Shown piece by piece: positions 1-6,459 of a stretch of DNA of 8,016 bases (position 1 is the first letter of the stretch; each line of letters opens with the position of its first letter). The notes under the pieces are model-generated. The model searched no databases and had not been told where the DNA came from. It saw only the letters and a list, made by a program, of their open reading frames with translations. The stretch covers positions 1 to 8,016 of the forward strand of contig JANQDY010000007.1 in NCBI GenBank assembly GCA_028278625.1, written 5' to 3'. Position numbers and translations under genes: made by a program. This DNA comes from Thermodesulfobacteriota bacterium. GTDB taxonomy: Bacteria > Desulfobacterota > DSM-4660 > Desulfatiglandales > Desulfatiglandaceae.

Positions 1-54
1 CTGAACGCCTTTCTGGCTGCGTCAACTGAACAACTTATTAAAATGGCAGCGTAA
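1..54 (+). CDS. 3' end of an unidentified gene (partial)
   Basis: Frame 1 is open from the window edge to a TAA at 52-54 and encodes 17 residues, ending in STEQLIKMAA. The other two plus frames hit stops within the first 30 bases. Too little remains to assign a family. A short, Ala/Leu-rich tail of this kind would suit many proteins, including some transposases, but nothing here proves that. It runs toward the riboswitch and is probably a separate transcription unit, since the aptamer and its long leader begin downstream. Confidence 0.35.
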   Translation: MNAFLAASTEQLIKMAA

Positions 55-141
55 TTTTCTTGTTTTTTGTTACAGGGTTTTAGGAAATAAGGCACTAAAG
101 AACTGAAACATCAGTAACAGACGATTCCATCACCAAGCAAG

Positions 142-239
142 AAAAGCTTCACTTAGGAGAAAGCAGGGTGTGAATCCCTCACTGGTCCGCAACTGTGATT
201 CGTAGCCGCCTACGATAAGTCAGATTATCCGGAGCTTTT
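142..239 (+). promoter_or_regulatory. Cobalamin (B12) riboswitch aptamer
   Basis: The conserved core is readable. CCGCAACTGTGA at 187-198 and the B12 box AAGTCAGATTATCC at 217-230 are both present. The closing P1 stem pairs AAAAGCTTC (142-150) with GGAGCTTTT (231-239), nine pairs with one G-U wobble. Internal hairpins are AGGG/CCCT (165-168 with 176-179) and a perfect CGTAG/CTACG stem with a CCGC loop (201-214). In the family, binding of adenosylcobalamin or a related corrinoid switches downstream transport or biosynthesis genes off. The next genes on this strand are trmO and an ABC importer, so these are the likely targets. No strong sigma-70 promoter is obvious between 55 and 141. Confidence 0.93.
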
Positions 240-242
240 TTA

Positions 243-259
243 TCCTCGAGAATCAGGAG
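243..259 (+). promoter_or_regulatory. Possible SD-sequestering hairpin of the riboswitch expression platform
   Basis: TCCT (243-246) can pair with AGGA (255-258) across an 8-nt loop, covering the Shine-Dalgarno AGGAG at 255-259 that precedes the ATG at 265. Many cobalamin riboswitches regulate by hiding the ribosome binding site through a stem of this kind, whose loop kisses the aptamer. The stem is only four pairs, so this is a suggestion from position rather than a demonstrated switch. Confidence 0.3.
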
Positions 260-264
260 ACGCT

Positions 265-357
265 ATGCCGCAGACATCTTCTTACCATCTCTTTTTACCA
301 AGAATACGCCCGTCCCTGAGACGGGCATGCCGATCGTTTTTCTTCAGATCCGGTTGA
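265..357 (+). CDS. Possible 30-residue leader peptide after the riboswitch
   Basis: An ATG at 265 follows the Shine-Dalgarno AGGAG (255-259) with suitable spacing. It opens a 30-codon frame ending at TGA 355-357, and the product begins MPQTSSYHLF and is basic toward its end. It resembles no family I know. It sits directly behind the B12 aptamer and runs across the GC-rich hairpin at 308-326, so its translation could keep that hairpin open. It could equally be a chance ORF, or the surviving 5' end of a lost riboswitch-controlled gene. Confidence 0.3.
   Translation: MPQTSSYHLFLPRIRPSLRRACRSFFFRSG
308..344 (+). terminator. Candidate attenuator hairpin in the operon leader
   Basis: GCCCGTC (308-314) and GACGGGC (320-326) form a perfect 7-bp GC-rich stem with a CCTGA loop. 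A U-rich run follows at 337-344 (TTTTTCTT). The gap of ten bases between stem and T-run is longer than in a textbook intrinsic terminator, which lowers confidence. The location, about 70 nt after the aptamer, is where a riboswitch-controlled terminator would be expected. Confidence 0.4.
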
Positions 358-680
358 AAGTCTAGATCTTTTCCGCATATTTGTGACGTTGTCTTGAACC
401 CGCGGAACAGGTTTCCCCATTCCATCGGTTTGAAAGGAACAACCCATATCAGCCGGGCTTTTCCACTCGATACGATGCCGCCGGTCTAATATCCGGAAAG
501 GATTATGTCCGTCTTCCCGGTCAGTCAGCGGAACCTCAACGGAACGGAACGTTTTGGAAAAACCACGGGCAGGGTATCCTTTCTGTAAATACCGGACAGT
601 CCATACGGAGGAACAATGTCCGGGCTGGCAAATCCGTTCCGGATTTTTCGCACCATGGATCTCATTTTGGGAGGTACAAA
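358..680 (+). other. Long untranslated leader between riboswitch and trmO
   Basis: No convincing gene is present. All frames are interrupted and only short ORFs occur: one of 27 codons at 505-588 with a weak upstream GGAAAGG, and the one at 616-690 listed separately. CGGAAC recurs several times between 529 and 550. A 7-bp inverted repeat, CCGGACA (592-598) with TGTCCGG (617-623), flanks a Shine-Dalgarno GGAGG. The stretch may be leader RNA with further control, or decayed coding sequence. Confidence 0.4.
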
Positions 681-690
681 ATGGAATTAA
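616..690 (+). CDS. Small upstream ORF overlapping the start of trmO
   Basis: ATG 616 is preceded by GGAGG at 607-611 and opens a 24-codon frame ending at TAA 688-690, ten bases inside trmO in another frame. The start lies in an inverted repeat (592-598/617-623) that could hide this Shine-Dalgarno site. A ribosome finishing here would be placed on the trmO start, so translational coupling is possible. There is no recognisable peptide motif, so it may be chance. Confidence 0.25.
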   Translation: MSGLANPFRIFRTMDLILGGTKWN

Positions 691-1136
691 AGCAGATTGG
701 AACGATTCATTCCCCCTATGAAAAAAAATCAGACGCGCCCCGGCAGGGACGTATCAAGGATGACCGGTTCGTGATTGAAGTCTTCCCGGAATATGCCGAA
801 GGCTTGAAGGACATTGAATTCGCCAGTCATCTGTTTGTCCTTTTCTGGTGTGACCAGGCAGGCCGGAACAAGCTGACCGCCCTGCCTCCCGGAGACAAGA
901 CCGAACGCGGCGTCTTTGCAACCCGTTCCCCGGCAAGGCCAAACCCGGTCGGCATTGATGTTGTCGATCTGGTGAAACGGGAAGGAAATCGATTGATGGT
1001 TCGGAAAATGGATGCCCTGAACGGCAGTCCCCTGCTTGACATCAAACCCTATATTGGGGACGTGGATGCCGTTCCGGAGGCGAAACTGGGATGGCTCACC
1101 CGGGAAACCCGTGAAAAGAACTGTCACCAACGGTAA
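681..1136 (+). CDS. trmO: TrmO/TsaA-domain SAM-dependent methyltransferase
   Basis: A 151-residue protein of the TsaA/TrmO family (COG1720, UPF0066). E. coli TrmO adds the N6-methyl group to threonylcarbamoyladenosine-37 of tRNA, using S-adenosylmethionine. The family hallmark GVFATRSPARPNPVG is at residues 77-91, and a second conserved block, DALNGSPLLDIKPY, at 111-124. The opening KQIGTIHSPY matches the N-terminal strand of the family. It corresponds to the beta-barrel catalytic domain only; the E. coli enzyme, at about 235 residues, has an extra C-terminal domain that is absent here. The ATG at 681 has a strong GGGAGG (669-674) six bases upstream. It heads the importer operon, about 70 bases ahead of the first permease. 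That context makes a role tied to the imported metal or ligand conceivable instead of tRNA modification. Family assignment is firm, substrate is not. Confidence 0.88.
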   Translation: MELKQIGTIHSPYEKKSDAPRQGRIKDDRFVIEVFPEYAEGLKDIEFASHLFVLFWCDQAGRNKLTALPPGDKTERGVFATRSPARPNPVGIDVVDLVKREGNRLMVRKMDALNGSPLLDIKPYIGDVDAVPEAKLGWLTRETREKNCHQR

Positions 1137-1210
1137 AGGTACGACCTGAAAGAGGGTTTTCAGAAACCTTATTTCCGGTTGGACACCCAAAATTAAAGGA
1201 AGTGCCGCAA

Positions 1211-2179
1211 TTGGGTAGAATCAAACCATTCGGCAAGCGCATGGATTACCTGGCCGCCCTTGTCGTCTTAATCATACTGAATTTTCTGCTTCCCCGGATG
1301 ATGCCCGGAGACCCGGTGGACGCCATTATCGGGGACCAGAATTTTTTTGAGGTGACGTCGGAAATGAAGGCCGAGCTTTCCGCAAAGCTGGGGCTGGACA
1401 AACCGCTACACCACCAGTTTTTGGTGTATCTGGCCAATCTTTGCCGGCTGGATTTCGGCTATTCCTACTACTACAACGAGAGCGTCACTTCCCTGATTCT
1501 GGGGTACCTCCCCTGGACCCTGTTGCTGGCGTCAACGGCGTTGCTGATCTCCCTTTTTATCGGATTCTACCTCGGGATCGAATGCGGATACCGACATGAC
1601 GGACCCCTGGACCGTGGGGTCTTGAGCGGGATGATGTTGGTCAGCGGCATGCCGCATTTTTTTGTGGGAATGCTCTTGATCGTTTTCTTTGCCTGTTTCC
1701 TGAACTGGTTTCCGATGCAGGGATGCGAAACCGCCGGAAGCAGTTACACCGGTTTTCCATGGCTGTTGGATATCTGCTCCCATATGGTGTTGCCGGTTAC
1801 GGCCATTGTGGCGGGGGAGGTGGTTGGTATTTTTTTGCTGGTTCGAAACACTTCTTTGCTGGTGCAAAAAAAGCCGTTCATCACCACTGCCCGTGCCAAA
1901 GGCCTGCGTCCCTCGGTCATCAAGTACCGTTATATCGGCAGAAACTCCTTCGTTCCCCTGTTTACCGTTACCGGGATGATGCTGGGAAGAATGTTCGCGG
2001 GCATTATCCTGGTGGAGGTCGTCTTCTCCTATCCGGGGCTGGGAACGCTGATTTACAATGCGGTGGCGGTAAGGGACTACCCGGTGTTGCAGGGGTCCTT
2101 CTTTTTCATCGCCATCATGGTCCTTTTGTTCAATTCCCTTGCCGAAACGTTCAACCAGAAATACACGGGGAATCGGTAA
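1211..2179 (+). CDS. ABC importer permease, DppB/NikB type
   Basis: An integral inner-membrane permease of the dipeptide/oligopeptide/nickel ABC family, first of two different subunits. Six hydrophobic segments are visible, near residues 12-30, 102-122, 139-165, 192-214, 248-270 and 295-313. The PGDPVDAI motif follows the first one, as in DppB/OppB. The cytoplasmic coupling loop, around TTARAKGL (residues 225-232), is the EAA motif that docks on the ATPase, and FSYPGLGTLIYNAV is the family's usual C-terminal signature. I start it at TTG 1211 because AAAGGA (1195-1200) is then correctly spaced. GTG 1202 lies almost on the Shine-Dalgarno, and ATG 1241 would remove basic residues before the first membrane span. 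The stop abuts the next permease's ATG with no gap, implying coupled translation. Confidence 0.9.
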   Translation: MGRIKPFGKRMDYLAALVVLIILNFLLPRMMPGDPVDAIIGDQNFFEVTSEMKAELSAKLGLDKPLHHQFLVYLANLCRLDFGYSYYYNESVTSLILGYLPWTLLLASTALLISLFIGFYLGIECGYRHDGPLDRGVLSGMMLVSGMPHFFVGMLLIVFFACFLNWFPMQGCETAGSSYTGFPWLLDICSHMVLPVTAIVAGEVVGIFLLVRNTSLLVQKKPFITTARAKGLRPSVIKYRYIGRNSFVPLFTVTGMMLGRMFAGIILVEVVFSYPGLGTLIYNAVAVRDYPVLQGSFFFIAIMVLLFNSLAETFNQKYTGNR

Positions 2180-2974
2180 ATGAATGAAAAAACCATGCTT
2201 TGTTCGGGTTTGACAATCCTGTCCCTGTTTTTTGTGATCGCTATTGCGGGTCCCTGGGTTCTGCCCGGTGATACGGATCTGGCGCATCGCATGTCGCTAC
2301 AACCGCCGTCATTCCACCATCCCCTGGGGACCAACGATATCGGACAGGATATTCTCATCAGACTGGTGTCGGGAACCCGAACTTCCATCATCATCAGCGT
2401 TTCCGTTGGCGCCATTTCCATGGGCCTGGCTGTTCTCCTGGGCTCTTTTGCCGCCCTGGCGGGCGGTATGTTTGACAGGTTCATACTGCGTCTGACGGAC
2501 GTTCTGCTGGCCTTGCCGGAAATAGTCATCTGTCTGCTGATTTCGGCCTATTTTCAGCCCAGTGTCATGGCTCTGATTCTTTTGATCAGCTTTACGACCT
2601 GGCAGGGCCCATTGAAGGTAATCCGTTCCCAGGTTCTGGTGGTGAAACAGAAGATGTCGGTGTCCGCCGCTTCGACCTTCGGCGCTTCAAAATGGTATTT
2701 GATCAGAAAGCACATTGTTCCGGATATCTTCCCTCTCATTGTCGCCGGGTTCATCCGAAACGCAAAAATCGCCGTGTTTCTGGAAGCGGGAATCTCTTTT
2801 TTGGGGTTGGTCAGTACCGAAACCGTCAGTTGGGGAAGCATGCTCGCCAACGCCATGCAATTTCTGTATCTGCCCGCATGGAAATGGTGGCTGCTTCCCA
2901 CGGGCATGGCGCTTTCACTGTTGCTGCTTTCCTTTTCATATATCGGCTATTATTTGGAGCACAAGACCATATGA
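2180..2974 (+). CDS. ABC importer permease, DppC/NikC type
   Basis: The second permease subunit, 264 residues, which pairs with the preceding protein to form the membrane channel. The first span is at about residues 8-28. The periplasmic hallmark HPLGTNDIGQDILIRLVSGT (47-66) is typical of DppC/OppC/NikC. Further spans lie near 70-95, 107-122, 127-140, 184-209 and 235-258. The EAA coupling loop is SAASTFGASKWYLIRKHI (162-179), and FLEAGISFLGL (200-210) is the conserved DppC-family segment. The ATG follows the previous TAA directly. The end overlaps the ATPase gene by four bases (ATGA at 2971-2974), so both junctions suggest translational coupling. Peptide, nickel and other ligand importers share these motifs, so the substrate cannot be told from this subunit. 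Confidence 0.92.
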   Translation: MNEKTMLCSGLTILSLFFVIAIAGPWVLPGDTDLAHRMSLQPPSFHHPLGTNDIGQDILIRLVSGTRTSIIISVSVGAISMGLAVLLGSFAALAGGMFDRFILRLTDVLLALPEIVICLLISAYFQPSVMALILLISFTTWQGPLKVIRSQVLVVKQKMSVSAASTFGASKWYLIRKHIVPDIFPLIVAGFIRNAKIAVFLEAGISFLGLVSTETVSWGSMLANAMQFLYLPAWKWWLLPTGMALSLLLLSFSYIGYYLEHKTI

Positions 2975-4623
2975 TTCGGATTCAGAACCTGAATGTTCGG
3001 TATGGAACAAAGCGGGTGATCAAAAACCTAACCATCGGTTTCAGAAAAGGAAAAGTCTCCGCCTTGATCGGGGAATCCGGTACCGGAAAGACTACTCTGG
3101 CCCTGTCCATACTCGGTCTGTGCAGCGGAAACATATCCGGAAAAATCCTTGTGGACGGCGAAAACATCAACGGCTATGACGACCGGATGATGCGCGCCTA
3201 CCGCTGGAACAAGGCAAGCATGGTGTTCCAGAACCTGCACGATGTGTTGAACCCGGTAATTCCCGTGATAAAACAGGTCATTGAACCCATGGTGGAACAT
3301 GGCGTTTGCGATAAAAGGGAAGCCCGTGAACGGGCCGGGCAGTTGTTTGCCTCGGTGAACCTGGATACACGACACATGAAGGCCCTGCCCCGGGAATTGA
3401 GCGGCGGCCAGCTTCAAAGGGTATCCCTGGCCATGGCGCTGGCCAATGATCCCGGGATTCTGGTTTTGGATGAACCGACATCCGCCCTTGATCCGGTGGG
3501 AAAACGAAACATCCTTGATTTCATTGACTCCATTTCATCAGACAAAATCATCCTGGTCATCACCCACGACATTTCGGTTGCCCGGGATATTTCTGATGAG
3601 ATGGCGGTTTTCTATGGCGGGATGATCCTGGAACGTGGAAAAACCGATGTCATCCTGAAAGACCCCATGCATCCATACACCCGAGGGCTCCTGAGAAGCT
3701 ATCCCAACATGTCGACCACCAAAGACCTCCAGGGGATCAAGGGGATGATGGCATGGTCGCCGGCCGGATGCCCTTTCAATAACCGTTGTACGCAAAAAAC
3801 CCCTCTCTGCGCAACCCGGGACCCCCAATTGACGGAACGAAACGGACGGCTTCTGGCATGCCACCAGGGGGGCATAGTACGGGTCTTGGAAGGAACGGGG
3901 ATTACAAAACGATACAAAAGAACCGTTGCCTTGGATGGGGTGGATTTCGTGTTGTACGAAGGGGAGACCATGGTGGTGGTTGGTGAAAGCGGCAGCGGAA
4001 AATCGACCCTTGCCAAATGCATCATGGGGCTCGAAAAGGCCGACCGGGGAACCTTGTTTTACCAGGGAAAGACCTGCCGTCAAAGGGACAAGGATTTCTA
4101 CTCAAACGTCCAGGTTGTGTATCAGGACCCCAGGGATTCCATTAGCCACCGGTTTTCGGTTTACAAGGCGGTTCTGGAACCTCTTTTGATCCATGGTATC
4201 AAGTCCGCGCAAGAACAGCGCCGCAGGATCGCAAAGGCCCTCGAGGACGTTCAATTGCCGACGGATGAGGAGTTTTTATCCCGGCGGCCGATGCAACTCA
4301 GTGGCGGGGAGTTGCAGCGGGCCGCTATTGCCCGGGCTCTGGTCCTGGATCCGAAGATTCTCATTGCCGATGAGTGTACCTCGGCCCTTGACGTCTCCGT
4401 CCAGGCCAAAATCATGCGGTTGTTTCTGACCCTTCAGGAAAAGCGGGGGCTGACCCTGCTCTTCATCACTCACGATATTTCCCTGGCACGCAAAATCAGT
4501 GACAAAATCCTGGTTTTGAAGGGGGGACGCGTGGTGGAAACGGGTATGTCTTCGCTGTTGATCGAAAAACCGCGAACCGCTTATACCCGGGCCCTAATCG
4601 ATGCCTCGCCGCATATTTATTAA
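2971..4623 (+). CDS. Fused two-domain ABC ATPase (DppD-DppF type)
   Basis: A 550-residue fusion of the two ATP-binding subunits that Dpp, Opp and Nik systems often encode separately. Domain 1 has Walker A GESGTGKT (34-41), Q-loop Q87, signature LSGGQLQR (143-150), Walker B with catalytic Glu (ILVLDEPTSALD, 163-174) and switch H199. An oligopeptide-transporter C-terminal region follows, with HPYTRGLL (234-241) and four cysteines, C267, C273, C280 and C297. In related DppD proteins such cysteines have been reported to hold an iron-sulfur cluster. Domain 2 has Walker A GESGSGKS (338-345), Q385, LSGGELQR (443-450), Walker B ILIADECTSALD (463-474) and H501. The usual Pro after the catalytic Glu is Cys469, an uncommon change. 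The frame is open far upstream, but ATG 2971, overlapping the permease stop, gives the proper domain start. Both sites look active. Confidence 0.93.
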   Translation: MIRIQNLNVRYGTKRVIKNLTIGFRKGKVSALIGESGTGKTTLALSILGLCSGNISGKILVDGENINGYDDRMMRAYRWNKASMVFQNLHDVLNPVIPVIKQVIEPMVEHGVCDKREARERAGQLFASVNLDTRHMKALPRELSGGQLQRVSLAMALANDPGILVLDEPTSALDPVGKRNILDFIDSISSDKIILVITHDISVARDISDEMAVFYGGMILERGKTDVILKDPMHPYTRGLLRSYPNMSTTKDLQGIKGMMAWSPAGCPFNNRCTQKTPLCATRDPQLTERNGRLLACHQGGIVRVLEGTGITKRYKRTVALDGVDFVLYEGETMVVVGESGSGKSTLAKCIMGLEKADRGTLFYQGKTCRQRDKDFYSNVQVVYQDPRDSISHRFSVYKAVLEPLLIHGIKSAQEQRRRIAKALEDVQLPTDEEFLSRRPMQLSGGELQRAAIARALVLDPKILIADECTSALDVSVQAKIMRLFLTLQEKRGLTLLFITHDISLARKISDKILVLKGGRVVETGMSSLLIEKPRTAYTRALIDASPHIY

Positions 4624-4646
4624 CCATCAATGATAAGGAGAACATG

Positions 4647-6224
4647 ATGAACTTGAGAAGAAAGATGACTGTACTTGTATTATTTTTCGTGCTGCTTTGC
4701 ACCTCCGCTTTTGCAAAAAGCAAGGATAATCCTATCGTTTCCCTGCAACAGGGGAAAAGGATAGCCGAATACACCATCCCCTGCCGAACCGCCAACTGGG
4801 GCATCCCGTCCCCCTATACCTTTATTGCGCGGGGCCCCGGTTTCACGCTTCTGAGCTGGGTGTTCGACACACTTTTGTGGAAATCGGAAAATGGGGAGTA
4901 TATCCCTTCCTTGGCGACAAAATGGCGCTATGAAGCTGAAAAGAACACATACCGGTTTGAACTGGACCCAAAGGCGAAATGGCATGACGGAAAACCGGTT
5001 ACGGCGGCGGATGTGGCCTTTACGGTTGACTATATGAAAAAGCACCCCCTCCGCTGGATCCACCTGAAACCGGTTGCCGAGGTCAAGGTGCTCAACGATC
5101 ACAGCCTGGAGTTCATCATGAAGTCCAAATGGGCACCCTTTATCCCCAACATTGCCGGCTCCATGCCCATTCTTCCCCGGCATATCTTCGAAACCGTTGA
5201 TGACCCGGAGAACTTCAAGACCAAAACGGCGGCAACCGGAAGCGGTCCGTTTAAACTGGTTGAATTCGATTCGAAAAAGGGTGGATACCTGTTCGAAGCC
5301 CACGACGCCTATCACCTGGGGGTGCCGAAAGTCAAACGGCTCAAATATGTGAAAATCAACCCACAAATGCAGCCCGAGGCGTTGAAGAAAGGAGAGGTGG
5401 ACGTCATCTTCACCAGTGGCGATGCGGCTGAACAGTTGAAAAAGGAAGACCTGAACGTCATTGACGGCATCGGGATGTACACCAAGGTGCTTTTTAACCA
5501 TAACAAACCCCCGTTTTCCAATGTTGAAGTCCGAAGGGCGATTGCCTATGCGATCAATACCGATGAAATCATCCGGATCGCCCATCGCGGTTACGCCTAT
5601 CCTCCCCATACCGGGGGTGTCAATTCCGACAACCCCTATTATGAGCCGAACGTTGAACAATATGACTATGACCCTGAAAAAGCTGATGAAATCTTAAAAA
5701 GCCTGGGATATGTGAAGACCGGGAAATTCTATACCAAAGACGGCAAGCCCTTTGCGTTAACCATTCTTGGAAATGTTCGAACAAGAAGAGATGCCGACGT
5801 TATCAAAGAACAGCTGAACCGTTTCGGCATCAAAGCGAATACCATCACCAAGGACGTGAGCACGGCCGATCATATGCTTTCCAAGTGGCATTTTGATATT
5901 TCGGTGGTGGAGGGGGGAAACCTCGGAGACCCGATTTTTTTAAACCGGAATGTTCTCGGCAAAGGTTGCACCAGCGATCGTTATTATAAGAACAAAAAAC
6001 TGAAACAGCTTCTTGGCAAACAGGCGAAAACAGTGGATTTTGAACAGCGAAAAAAGATCCTGAGCGAGTTCCAGAAACTCTATGCCTGGGAAATACCGTC
6101 CTATCAAATTTATATGTCAAGGTTCTATTTTCCCTTTAACGACAAATTACGGTTGTACTGTACCAAAGGCGGTTACAGCATTGGGATTCCCCTGGCCTAC
6201 AACAAGATGGCTTTCGTGAAATAG
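4647..6224 (+). CDS. Periplasmic solute-binding protein, family 5 (DppA/OppA/NikA-like)
   Basis: The ligand-capturing subunit of the importer, about 525 residues, the usual length for SBP_bac_5 proteins. It begins with a basic stretch (NLRRK) and a hydrophobic core. It likely ends in signal peptidase I cleavage after AFA, about residue 23. The lone Cys in the core (VLLC) is a poor lipobox, so a soluble periplasmic protein is more likely than a lipoprotein. Family marks are the segment FDTLLWKSENGEYIPSLA near 73-90, then WHDGKPVTAADVAFTVDYM near 112-130, TGSGPF near 197-202, NVEVRRAIAYAINTDEII near 292-309 and YDPEKADEILKSLGY near 341-355. AGGAG at 4636-4640 is better spaced for ATG 4647 than for ATG 4644. 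It lies 23 bases after the ATPase. Family certain; ligand (peptide, metal chelate, corrinoid-related) unknown. Confidence 0.92.
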   Translation: MNLRRKMTVLVLFFVLLCTSAFAKSKDNPIVSLQQGKRIAEYTIPCRTANWGIPSPYTFIARGPGFTLLSWVFDTLLWKSENGEYIPSLATKWRYEAEKNTYRFELDPKAKWHDGKPVTAADVAFTVDYMKKHPLRWIHLKPVAEVKVLNDHSLEFIMKSKWAPFIPNIAGSMPILPRHIFETVDDPENFKTKTAATGSGPFKLVEFDSKKGGYLFEAHDAYHLGVPKVKRLKYVKINPQMQPEALKKGEVDVIFTSGDAAEQLKKEDLNVIDGIGMYTKVLFNHNKPPFSNVEVRRAIAYAINTDEIIRIAHRGYAYPPHTGGVNSDNPYYEPNVEQYDYDPEKADEILKSLGYVKTGKFYTKDGKPFALTILGNVRTRRDADVIKEQLNRFGIKANTITKDVSTADHMLSKWHFDISVVEGGNLGDPIFLNRNVLGKGCTSDRYYKNKKLKQLLGKQAKTVDFEQRKKILSEFQKLYAWEIPSYQIYMSRFYFPFNDKLRLYCTKGGYSIGIPLAYNKMAFVK

Positions 6225-6252
6225 GCCTCCCGGCGTTTAGCGGGACCTGCCG

Positions 6253-6325
6253 TGATGCCGTTTCAGCAGGCAAAGACTGTGATTCCGGACATTTCATATG
6301 GAGTCCTGCCTGCTGTCCGGCATCA
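6253..6325. repeat. Long imperfect inverted repeat after the importer operon
   Basis: TGATGCCG (6253-6260) pairs with CGGCATCA (6318-6325). After a short internal loop, AGCAGGCA (6265-6272) pairs with TGCCTGCT (6307-6314), and GACT (6275-6278) can pair further with AGTC (6302-6305). The hairpin sits 28 bases beyond the operon stop. It could end or stabilise the operon transcript, but there is no clear run of T after it, so a plain intrinsic terminator is doubtful. A repeat or mobile-element end is an alternative. A weaker 5-bp hairpin (TCCCG/CGGGA, 6228-6245) lies just before it. Confidence 0.55.
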
Positions 6326-6459
6326 TCGGAATTGAAGTTTTGATGATTGAAATGGATGATGAAGTTGAGTTCGTCACCATAATGACTTTTGAATCAGTTC
6401 AAAATGTAATGGAATTCCAGTGGGAATACTCCCATATGCTATTCTCCAAAGACATATGA
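6298..6459 (+). pseudogene. Fragment of an antibiotic-biosynthesis-monooxygenase-like protein
   Basis: A 53-residue open frame (ATG 6298, TGA 6457) contains GIEVLMIEMDDEVEFVTIM followed by TFESVQNVMEFQ. This pattern resembles the second half of small dimeric alpha/beta-barrel proteins of the ABM type, which commonly read G(I/V)E-L-R, then DEVEF-TIM-FDSL, then a Phe-Ala-Gly-Glu-Asp-Tyr segment. The N-terminal half of the roughly 100-residue domain is missing, and the end is cut by a stop just after YSHMLFSKDI. No Shine-Dalgarno precedes the ATG, and the 5' end lies inside the inverted repeat. I read it as a broken gene. The family call rests on memory of the motif and is moderate. Confidence 0.45.

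Noticed and set aside
55..141. TGTTAC (68-73) and GTAACA (114-119) as possible insertion-sequence end or operator.
   Set aside because: A 6-bp inverted repeat 40 bases apart in AT-rich DNA is expected by chance and matches no element I can name.
518..545. AGTCAGCGGAACC in the leader looks like a second B12 box.
   Set aside because: It has an inserted base and none of the other aptamer elements (no GCAACTGTGA-like segment or P1) lie around it.
505..588. A 27-codon ORF in the leader with a weak Shine-Dalgarno.
   Set aside because: No motif, no link to neighbouring starts, and it ends before the mini-ORF at 616; best treated as chance.
1532..2287. A 251-codon minus-strand frame, and others such as 4680-5660 minus.
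   Set aside because: They lie opposite strongly supported permease and binding-protein genes, have low-complexity or odd compositions and show no family motifs.
2692..2970. The ATPase frame is open for 93 codons upstream of ATG 2971.
   Set aside because: This part lies inside the DppC-type permease gene in another frame, and the ATPase domain begins normally at 2971 with the typical ATGA overlap.
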